DNA of 13,227 nucleotides from Methanosarcinales archaeon (lineage in GTDB: Archaea > Halobacteriota > Methanosarcinia > Methanosarcinales > Methanocomedenaceae). Below are positions 1 to 8,500 of the stretch, piece by piece. Under the pieces are notes generated by a model that worked only from the letters and a program-made list of their open reading frames with translations, was not told the DNA's origin and made no database searches. The DNA lies in contig JAUWTY010000012.1 of assembly GCA_030614485.1 (NCBI GenBank), positions 1 through 13,227 of the forward strand. Direction: 5' to 3'. Both the position numbers and the translations under genes were made by a program. Numbering within the stretch: position 1 is the stretch's first letter; each line of letters begins with the position of its first letter.

Positions 1-210
1 TGTTGTTGAAGATAGTGTATTGGTAATATTGATTTGACCAGTGCCGTTTATTCCTGCACTGATTAAAGCGGTCCCATTGAATGTATCTAATCTACTTGCA
101 TATTCTGTCACTGATATATCCAGAACATTACTTGCAGATGCCGGTAAAATTAAGATAAATAATATTACCAACACTCCGGTAATATTTTGTTTCAAATTAT
201 TGTTTTTCAT
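1..210 (-). CDS. Secreted protein, 5' part only (runs off the left edge)
   Basis: The frame opens with ATG at 210-208 and stays open for 70 codons to the window edge. The protein starts MKNNNLKQN, then has a hydrophobic stretch at about residues 10-23 ending in LPASAS, which is a typical Sec signal peptide with cleavage after the ASA at about residues 24-26. The mature part begins SNVLDISVTEYASRL and contains N-G-T and N-I-T sequons, like the exported proteins on the other side of the intergenic region. A G-rich ribosome-binding stretch (AAGGGG, 218-223) sits about 7 bases before the ATG and supports this start. The gene is divergent from the surface-protein operon. Too little is present to name a family. 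It is probably another archaeal surface or secreted protein, but that is inference from the signal peptide and its neighbours. Confidence 0.75.
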   Translation of the reverse strand, partial: MKNNNLKQNITGVLVILFILILPASASNVLDISVTEYASRLDTFNGTALISAGINGTGQINITNTLSSTT

Positions 211-281
211 ATAATCGCCCCTTTTAGTTATACTCATCTTGTTTGATGAATTTCCTCATTATGATTAGCATAATATTAAGA

Positions 282-300
282 TTTATTTATATATATAATT
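282..300 (-). promoter_or_regulatory. Probable TATA box of the left-edge secreted gene
   Basis: The run TTTATTTATATATATAATT reads on the minus strand as a TATA element centred about 80 bases before the ATG at 210. Archaeal transcription normally starts about 25 bases after the TATA box, which would leave a leader of roughly 55 bases that includes the G-rich ribosome-binding stretch. No start site is directly visible, so this is inference from composition and position. Confidence 0.4.
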
Positions 301-363
301 TATGTTAAAAATAGCTAACAGGATTCAAAACATTGGAAATCAATCATACATGTGGTGGAATCA

Positions 364-379
364 TGTACAACTTTGTACA
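364..379. repeat. Dyad TGTACAA-CT-TTGTACA, possible operator
   Basis: Two perfectly complementary 7-base half-sites are separated by CT. Outside them, ATCA (360-363) and TGAT (381-384) continue the symmetry with one unpaired base at 380. The site lies in the divergent control region, between the two TATA-like elements. This symmetry fits a dimeric regulator binding site, but no regulator gene is in the window and the hairpin could be incidental in AT-rich DNA. Confidence 0.4.
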
Positions 380-413
380 ATGATGCAAAACCCAATCATG
401 AGACTGCCCATTT

Positions 414-494
414 AATGTATGATAACAATAATTATTAGTAGATTAAGTACTATTATATTATACAAAAAATATAGAAAATGTATGACAATAATTA
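414..494 (+). repeat. Imperfect direct repeat upstream of the surface operon
   Basis: AATGTATGA followed by CAATAATTA occurs at 414-434, where the halves are separated by TAA, and again at 477-494, where they are joined directly. All 18 bases are shared, and the copies are about 63 bases apart. The second copy ends about 17 bases before the TATA-like element of the plus-strand operon, where an activator or repressor could bind. Its function is unproven. Confidence 0.4.
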
Positions 495-510
495 CCTTTT
501 AACATTTCAA

Positions 511-537
511 TAAAATATATATATACATATTTATAAG
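511..537 (+). promoter_or_regulatory. Probable promoter (TATA element) of the surface-protein operon
   Basis: TAAAATATATATATACATAT at 511-530, followed by TTTATAAG at 530-537, is the only strong TATA-like run close to the ATG at 554. With the usual archaeal spacing of about 25 bases, transcription would start near 545-550, giving a very short or leaderless message. This fits the absence of a good ribosome-binding site before 554. The exact element cannot be fixed in such AT-rich DNA. Confidence 0.45.
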
Positions 538-553
538 ATTAAATGGGAATAAA

Positions 554-1294
554 ATGAGTCACAAAACAAAAAGTCTTTGGATTCTCCTATGCCTGTTGCT
601 CCTTATCGGGAGTTGCTCAGGGGAAACTATCGTAGAAGTATTTGATGAATATCAAGTGAACATAACCGTGGGCAGTGACAGTGTCCATGTCGAAGAGTCT
701 ATATCCATCAAGAATGTTATAGATAAACCCATTGTTCCTGGTTACGCCTACACGACCTTGAAACATTCATCACAAAATGAGATACTTGGCTTACCTCTTC
801 CTGGAAAACAGACAGACCCCCTTGATATTACGAATGTGGTGGTCACGTTTCAGGGTAACCGGTTGAATGATGTGCTTGTGACAGAGGGGGATGAAAGTAC
901 CACAATTCGTTATGGTCTGTGGTTCCCAATCTCTCCGGGTGAAAGTATGACAGTAAATCTGGAATACGATTCCTCAGATTTTATTGACAAGGGAATTCTT
1001 TTCACCCAAGGGTATTACCCAATTGCTGCTAACATCCCGATCAATAATGCTGTGATTAATCTTGAATTGCAAGACGGGAGCCACGTTACATATTCAAATA
1101 GCAAACCTGATAAATCAAATAAGTTGGCTACATGGACTATGGAGTCCTTGGGTACGGATGAGTGGCTTTTAAAATATGAGTACAGCAAACTCCCACTCCC
1201 CACATCACCTGTAAGGTGGTCACTGATGTTTTGGCTGTTCATGCTGGCCATAGTGAGTATTTGGTCTTATCGCAACTGGAAACCCAGGAGATGA
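554..1294 (+). CDS. Exported, C-terminally membrane-anchored protein of unknown function
   Basis: The protein has 246 residues. Its N-terminus (MSHKTK, then a hydrophobic run at 8-19) is a signal peptide. The sequence LIGSC at 17-21 resembles a lipobox with Cys21 as the lipid site, but a standard Sec cleavage is equally possible. Residues about 25-215 are rich in alternating beta-strand patterns and look like one or two beta-sandwich domains with few sequons. A single helix at about 221-239 (WSLMFWLFMLAIVSIWSY) followed by RNWKPRR is a classic stop-transfer anchor, so the bulk faces outward. It is the first gene of the surface operon, and the next gene starts 9 bases after its stop. I do not recognise a family. 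By context it may anchor or help assemble the giant exported protein encoded downstream. Confidence 0.75.
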   Translation: MSHKTKSLWILLCLLLLIGSCSGETIVEVFDEYQVNITVGSDSVHVEESISIKNVIDKPIVPGYAYTTLKHSSQNEILGLPLPGKQTDPLDITNVVVTFQGNRLNDVLVTEGDESTTIRYGLWFPISPGESMTVNLEYDSSDFIDKGILFTQGYYPIAANIPINNAVINLELQDGSHVTYSNSKPDKSNKLATWTMESLGTDEWLLKYEYSKLPLPTSPVRWSLMFWLFMLAIVSIWSYRNWKPRR

Positions 1295-1303
1295 AAACCC
1301 TGG

Positions 1304-2371
1304 ATGGATATTCGAATGGGACAGGAAATAAAACGGTTACTGGAAACAGTAACAATAATACTATTAGTTCTTCTGATCTTTATCTGGGGCGCTTCTGCGC
1401 TAGTGAACCAGACAACAGTGGTAGCTACTGACAGGCCATATTATAACCCATGGGATACGGTCAGCATCATTATTAGTGATACTTCTGAATTAACTGCATG
1501 GATTGTGGACCCTGAAAAGGGTGAGATACCATTAGTACTTGTTCCATCAGATTCGGGATACACGGCAGAATATTCCCCGCAACAGGGCATAATCCTTGGA
1601 ACTTATACCGTGGTTGTTAGCGGTCCGCAGGTTAATGATACAACTCAATTTGAAATAATTGTAACAACTATTGGCAACCTGACCATCAACACCTCCCAGG
1701 AAGTGTACGAGGCAGGGCAGAAAGTGGAACTCAGTATAATTTCACCACAGGGCATACCTGTTGTGTGGGTTACCGACCCAATGGGAAATTCTGCGGCTGT
1801 AAAAGTTACTCAAAAGAATGGCGTTTATACTGGAACATTCCGTCCTGATAGACAGATAATTTTAGGTGAATACCAGGCTGAAGCCGAAAGTTATGCCAAT
1901 GGTTCAAAGGAACATGCAAAGGTTGGATTTACAATATCTGCCCCCACAAAGCCCCCCGTTGTATCGCTTTCATCGGGTGTAGAGTTCTTAAGAATACTGT
2001 CCGGCCCCAGGACAGGGCAGCATAAGGTGCCGCCTGAAACCAACATAAATGTAACAATTACAGTGAATCTGGAAGACTCCTTATACAGTACTAATCTGGT
2101 TGACTACTTCCCGAAAGACTGGATTATAACTAATCCCAACAGCGGCATTGTATCCACATACGATGCACAATATAATATGATATCCTGGCCCGTCTCTGTA
2201 AATACGTCGGTCACAAAATGGTATATTATCGAAAGCCCACAGAGGACGACTCCGCCAACGATATACAATTTCTTTACCGGACTGGGCGGCGATACCTCAG
2301 GGCTATGGAAGGTCACGGTTGCAGACCCTACCAATACCTATTATTTTCATCCCGAAACTGTGAATGTGTGA
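1304..2371 (+). CDS. N-terminal part of a giant exported Ig-like protein, cut by an in-frame TGA
   Basis: This frame encodes 355 residues. The N-terminus has a hydrophobic helix at about 15-33 ending in GASA, which is a signal peptide or signal anchor. Two tandem repeats follow, about 37-120 and 125-211. Each has the pattern Y..(N/A)...V.(L)SI....(L)..W(I/V).DP, a G(Y/V)YT-type strand and an (I)ILG(T/E)Y strand. They look like macroglobulin MG2/Ig-like domains. Residues about 225-340 begin a further domain with a DUF11-like strand (VDYFPKDWIITNP). AGGAG at 1286-1290, within the end of the previous gene, is a plausible ribosome-binding site 13 bases from ATG 1304; ATG 1316 is an alternative. 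The frame ends at TGA 2369-2371 in mid-domain, and the same frame continues downstream as coding sequence. It is probably one gene with the 2029-aa frame that follows. If made alone, it would be a small exported protein with a truncated last domain. Confidence 0.8.
   Translation: MDIRMGQEIKRLLETVTIILLVLLIFIWGASALVNQTTVVATDRPYYNPWDTVSIIISDTSELTAWIVDPEKGEIPLVLVPSDSGYTAEYSPQQGIILGTYTVVVSGPQVNDTTQFEIIVTTIGNLTINTSQEVYEAGQKVELSIISPQGIPVVWVTDPMGNSAAVKVTQKNGVYTGTFRPDRQIILGEYQAEAESYANGSKEHAKVGFTISAPTKPPVVSLSSGVEFLRILSGPRTGQHKVPPETNINVTITVNLEDSLYSTNLVDYFPKDWIITNPNSGIVSTYDAQYNMISWPVSVNTSVTKWYIIESPQRTTPPTIYNFFTGLGGDTSGLWKVTVADPTNTYYFHPETVNV
2369..2371 (+). other. In-frame TGA interrupting one long gene
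   Basis: The codons read GTG AAT GTG TGA GTC GAA GGC. The frame is identical before and after the stop, and the 62 codons between it and the first ATG at 2558 encode protein of the same style, for example FTEPPAFRFYTDPAF and FTSNITFTSDTTIT. Between the stop and 2558 there is no ATG, GTG or TTG in this frame. One change from TGG (Trp), CGA (Arg) or GGA (Gly) would create the stop. Removing it gives an uninterrupted frame of 2447 residues from 1304 to 8647. TGA is the normal terminator of the first gene and of this gene, so general reassignment of TGA is not indicated. Confidence 0.85.
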
Positions 2372-2557
2372 GTCGAAGGCATCCAGAAGGTCGCCAATTC
2401 CACAGACAATACCGGCGATACCACAGACGATGAGACCGCAGGACCGTTATACAGTTCAGGTAATCCAAATACATTCACAGAACCACCTGCTTTCAGGTTC
2501 TATACAGATCCGGCTTTTACGTCAAACATCACTTTCACATCCGATACGACCATCACA

Positions 2558-5500
2558 ATGTGGTTTGACAATAACTACAACGATTCCAGCAATGGACCTA
2601 TCCATTACAAGGCCATAATTTATGACTACGACCCAGCCACAGGCAGCAACATTTCCCTGGGGAGTGATGAAAAGGATTTTATTCAGGGGCATACCCAACT
2701 GGCATTTACCATCCCCACCAATAATAAGTCGGTCGTTGGTGGTCACAGGTTAACAGTGGTATTCCAGGTAAATGGTACAGACAGGACCGATGACTACCGG
2801 CCCGCTATTGTCTATGACAGTACTACAAATAACTCGCGTATGACTTTTTCGTATTTTGTAGATACACTACCCCCCCAGATAACAAATATTTCAGCAAGTA
2901 TAGACCCACAGGTCATTAATAATTCATTGAATATTTCAGCCAATGTAACCGATAACGTGATTGTCAGCACTGTCTATATTAACATCACTTTACCCAATGG
3001 TACTTCCACAGGCAATCTTTCAATGATAAAGAATGGAGGCGACATCTGGGATTACAACTACACGCCGCCCATTGAAGGGCAATATAATTTTACCATTTAT
3101 TCCAATGACACATCAGATAACTGGAACTCTGCCGCCGCCAATTTCACAGCACAGACACCCCCTAACCTGACCTTTGCTCTTACACCCGAATATATAAGCA
3201 GCAACATCCTGACCAAATTAACCCTGGAAGTATCCAATACAGGCCAGGCGCAGGCAGATTCTGTTACTGTAGACTGTAATGTCCCGGCAGGTTTTGACAG
3301 TCCTTCAACGATATCCGATGGCGGAAGTTTTGATGAAGGTACACGTAACATTACCTGGGATTTGTCCACGCTGCCAGGCAGTGCAAATACGAGTTTAACA
3401 TTCTGGTCAAAGTGCAGCCTTTCAGGACAGTTCAACTTCTCTGCCAGTGCAGATTTCCAGGATGTGACCAATAATCCCTACAGTTCAACTGCTGACCTAT
3501 CTGTAAATATTACAGCACAGATTGCTGTTTATAATGGTACTGGGGCCGATCCGACAAGTTTCAACAACATTATTACTAGACTGGAAATTTCAGGTTATTC
3601 CTATACGGCAGTTGATGAAACCGATATCATAAACAACAACATCACAAGTTACGACCTGGTAATCATAGGAAGTGGTGATGAAGCGGCCATGACCTCATCA
3701 TTGGGCGCCACAGGTCTTACGAACATCCAGACATTTGTGGAAAACGGCGGCGGATATATCGGTTTTGGCTCCCAGGGAGGAGGAGGTGGATTCCTGGCCG
3801 GGAATGAACCAGGCTGGGATGACCTTATATTGACAGACGCAAGGCCGGTCAAAGATGATGGGCCCGGGCAATGTGTTGTACAGGTAATGGATACAACTCA
3901 TCCAGTGAACAATGGATATAGTGGAGATATAACCATCTTATTCGAAGGGAGCACATATTTCACAAACATGCCAGCTGCCACGGTCGAACTATCTTTATAT
4001 GACCGTAACATTGACATAAAACCTGCAGAATGGAACAGCATTAATGGCAAAACCGCCAGTCTTGCTGACCAAAGGGGACTGGGGCTGGTTGCCCTTTTTG
4101 GCTGGGACTTGCTGGCTAACAATAATCCCAAAACTGAAACTATGTTTGAGAATGCCATAAACTGGGCAATTCGCAAGGCTTTGAGGGTAGATGTCAATCC
4201 GTTAACTTTCCAGACACACCGTAACGAGACAAAGCAGATCAATGTAACTCTTTATAACAATCACACTTACGATGTCACAGGTACGTTAATGGTTGCAGTG
4301 CCCGCAGAGTGGATTGCGGAAAATAGTAGTTTAAATCCTATCACATTCAATCTCAATGCAAGTGGTGTCCGGAATTATATATTTAATGTAACAGCATACC
4401 AGGGCGCTTTCCATGCTAATTATACAATATGGGCTTATGCAACATATGAAGGAAAAGTGAGTCAGGACAAGGTAGTTGCGCAAATCATAGGACCCAGTGT
4501 AATCATAACTCGTAGCAATCCACCCCCGTTCATTGAACCATTGACTAACACCACAGTGACCCTGACCATCAACAACTCTGCATTGGCTGAAGAGACGGCC
4601 CGGAATCTTATATTTACTGAGATGGTTCCATCCACCTGGCAGGTAAATACAGGCAGCATCACTCCCGGAGCCAGCACATGGGAGAGCGGGGGTATTTATT
4701 ATATCCAGTGGGAACTGCCAGACCTTAATGTGGGTACCCAGACCAGTGTGAGTTATGAAGTAATGTCTCCCGAAACACTGCTCCAGTATGCTTTTGATTC
4801 CAGTGCCACCTATCTTGATGACTATAATACCACCCTTGAATCACTGGAATTCCACCAGGCAACTGTGGTAGCTGCACTGAACTTCAGCAGCAACACCCTC
4901 ATCGTGCCTATGGATGATAAACAAAGCGGCAACAGCACCAGGAACGGATATCCCAGACAACTTGTAGCCTATGGATTTTTGTATAATATCACAAGCATCA
5001 TACCGACCATATGGACCATCCAGGATGTGGGAGAGTCTTTTACCGCCAACACCACCGATGTTTGGAGCGGTACCCCATATACCAATGAGAATTATAGTGG
5101 GGGTCCTTTTGTACTTTCAAACTTAACCAGTGCACAGCAGGACCTGGTCATCCAGACTGCAATTTATTACAACATTTCACTGCACAACAGCACAGACACA
5201 TTTACAGTCCAGAGAGCTATCACCACGAGTCTTCCCAGTATAGCCTATTATTTGCCCACAGGCGACCCTGACCAGTATAACCGGGGCAGGGAGGACCTGA
5301 TATTGCAAAATTCACTTATAGAATTCACTTATGTAGATAAAAATGACGTGCTGGCTGGCAATCTTGAAAATTACAATACCTTAATTGTCCCCAGCAAGTC
5401 TCTTAGCGGTACCGGTCCCCTTGAAAGTGATGTAATAGACCAGATGTATAACTGGCTGGTGGCCGGGGGCAACCTGTGGTTGTCAAATGAAGCAGCATAT

Positions 5501-8500
5501 GAAATGGTAAAATACAAAGGCATACTCGACCTGACGACAGAAAATTTCCAGCGGGGAGGTTATGGTGACCTGTTAGCAGGCAACAATCTGACCATTACCC
5601 AGACGCATCTTGTGACACAGACCTATGGGCAGGTGCAGGGATATCCGGGATGGTATGACATGATCTTTAAAAGTGAATATTCAAGGAGTACGTTGGCAGT
5701 ACTTGAGCAAGGACCAATTGTATTGATTACCGGCAAGGAAGGGAGCGGGGATGTCTACGTAACATCACTTGAATTATTCTATGACCAGATAGATACGGCT
5801 TCAAACACGCAGGGAAGGCGTCTGATTAATAATTTCGTGTTTGTGGCATCCTACCGTTCTGCCGCCCAACTGGAAATACAAAATGCTCCACCGGGTGTGG
5901 CAGTGTACCCTGGCAGCAGTAACCTGTTCAATATATCTGTAGTCAACACAGGCAACATTGTATTGAACGATGTGATACTAAACCTGACCACTTCACTGCC
6001 CTCCTCCTGGATAGAAATCACTCCAATCAATTATTCGACTTTGGGTGTCAACTACATTTCTGAATTCACAGTAAATATCACTCCACCGTCCAACGCCACC
6101 ATTGGGCAGGTATTGAGTTCTCTTGTGGCAGACAGTCGCGAAGGTGCAACTGACAGCAGTCCACTGTCCATCTATATCTCTGACCTCATTGTTGAAACTG
6201 ATATGAACTATGACGTCAACGTAAACCAGCCAGTGAACATTACTGTAGATGTTACAGATTTGAGTTTAGTGCCCACATCCGGTGCTTCAGTTGACCTGAC
6301 AGTAACTGCGCCTGATAGTACTACATATAATCTGACAGCATCCGAAACGGTTGCAGGAACCTATGAGGCGCAATTCAATGAGACCGGGCAAAATGGTATC
6401 TATACTGTGGAGACCTTAGCAACTAAAGGCTCAAACCTGGGCTATAATTGCACATACTTTGCCGTAGATTTCCTGCAGGTCGATTTTTCGTTATACAATG
6501 ATAGCGGATACACGTTCCAGTCCAGGGATTTTGATATCAACGAGGTCATTTACCTCCAGGTCAACGTCACCCATACAAACGGCAGCAATGTCATTGGAGC
6601 ATTGAGCAGTTTCAATATCACTACTCCCAATGGTACGGTTTTTACTATCCCTGTAGTTGAGACCGACCCTGGCATATATAGGAGCAATTTCAGCAGTACA
6701 CAGATAGGTGGGGATTACTTATTCTATGCCCTGGCCAATGACAGCCGCGGTATCACCGGTATTGGTACTGATACACTGAGGTTGCCCCGGTATAGTGGAT
6801 TCCCGGCCAGCACACTGGTAATACCGATGGGACCAATGCAAAATACAAATGCAGTCGGGGCTAATTATCCATCACAGGTATCAGCATACGGCCTGGTACA
6901 CTGGCTGCTTATTAATAATATTACAGTAGACTGGGTGATTACAAGTGGCAAAAACTATAGTGACTTTGATTTCAATGCCACTACAGATGATGATGCATCC
7001 AATACCACTGGCACTATCCTTGACAGGAACTACTTTTCCGGCCCATTCCTCATCAGGGACCCTGATTCCAACACTTCCTGGAATGAAGCCTGGAACACCA
7101 TCCAGCAGATACGTACAGATACCGGCCTGTATGGCGATGTGGTAATTCATGAACTCAACCAGGCACTCATGGTTGAGAGCATGAATGACTATGTGATGGA
7201 CCGCCCAGTACGAGTTGCGATTCAGGATACTGCTGCCCAAGATATAGGTTATCTGTGGGATGGCGCCCTGTATCCTTCAGCAGGCATAAACCCAACGCTT
7301 CTTACTGCTGGACAGATAAGGACCGGTGACCTGCTTACCAATACAAGTATTAACTGCACCAAAAGAAAGGTCTATGACTGGGTATTTTTTGGTGATAGCG
7401 ATTTCTCGCAAACCGCTACATTCCCGGCAGGAGACGACCTCTTCACTCAGCTGAACATGTTCGTTAACAAGACCGGACATGTACACCTTCAAGGCTTAGG
7501 TTTAACCATGAACACCAGGACATCCTGGCTTACCACTACCACTGCCACCTACGATGAGGATGACTATGCCAACAATCAGCCGTATTCTGTATTTAACCAG
7601 GTTGCAGATCACCCTCTGGACCAAACTTATGGTACAGGTACACTTACTTTAAGTGTGACCAAGGCCAAAACCTTTGACGCATTCGAACATGATAACAACT
7701 GGCGTTCAAACACCTTGATGCTTGCTGGTTTTTCTGAATCTGTTGCAGACAACGGTGATGGAGGGAATATGTGGGATGTGGACCTGAAAAGTACATATAC
7801 CGATACAATTTCTGGTGCCTCAGAAGACAACTATGCTTTTGTGTCATCCAATACTTACGGAGGTGTTACTTCTTCTCTTGTAAACATCCTGCAAAGCACC
7901 ACTCCAGAGATGAGGCTGGCACTAAATACTGTAATGTTCAGCGTAATCACTCCCCAGTTTGACCACCAGCCAGAAAGTCAGGCAATACGAAAGGATGGAG
8001 CTACCAACTTAACTGTCAACGGCACGATAGATTCAGGCATGCTGGTATATAACCTGAAGATACATGATGAACTGCCATCCTATGCGATTATAAACACTTC
8101 ATCCATACAACTGTTTGTTGAAGGCAGTTATACCTATCAGGCATCAAACAACACAATCATATTTGATTTGGGCAATCCAGGCCAGGACAGCATCCTGAAC
8201 AGTACCCTGTTCTCATATAGTATCAACATTACACCACCGTTGGACCCGCCAAAAGATTTGGTGGTCTTAAACTCAACAGTAATTTATGATGACAACTGGA
8301 ATACAGGAATCACTTCATTCCACTGCATGAGTGTGCTGACCATCGACTACCTGGGTTTTACTGTCAATAAGACCATTGCACCAGGACCCGGCTTTGATAA
8401 TTATACGGTTACACTTAACCTGACAAACCCGGCTAATTTAAGCCAGACCAACCTCAGTGTCTATGATCTGGTCCCTGCCAATTTTAATATCACAAATCCA

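Larger units (their letters stand above)
211..553. other. AT-rich divergent intergenic region
   Basis: This 343-base gap lies between two divergent genes for exported proteins. It is strongly AT-rich and has no convincing open frame. It contains TATA-like elements towards each flanking gene, a short dyad at 364-379, an imperfect direct repeat (414-434 and 477-494) and three copies of AATCAT (342-347, 359-364, 394-399). It is best read as the shared control region of both genes. Confidence 0.7.

Noticed and set aside
17..21. Residues LIGSC (17-21) of the 246-aa protein as a definite lipoprotein signal
   Set aside because: The position fits a lipobox, but Gly at -2 is not ideal and the protein already has a C-terminal membrane anchor. 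It is kept only as a possibility in the gene entry. The coordinates here are residue numbers, corresponding to bases 602-616.
340..400. Three AATCAT copies as a CRISPR-like or iteron array
   Set aside because: The units are only 6 bases, irregularly spaced, and have no conserved spacer length or associated genes.
2369..2371. TGA read as selenocysteine, or as a reassigned sense codon
   Set aside because: TGA is the normal terminator of the first gene and of the giant gene itself. Archaeal selenocysteine use is limited to a few lineages, and no selenoprotein-type context or SECIS-like element was seen. Pyrrolysine uses TAG, not TGA.
2364..2618. 84-aa frame spanning the TGA in another phase, which might indicate a frameshift instead of a nonsense codon
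   Set aside because: Its protein is low-complexity and Ser/Arg/Gln-rich. The original phase gives surface-protein-like sequence on both sides of the TGA, so no frameshift is needed.
6881..7240. 119-aa minus-strand frame inside the giant gene
   Set aside because: It lies opposite clearly coding sequence with domain-like content and shows no family features or ribosome-binding site. It is a shadow frame.
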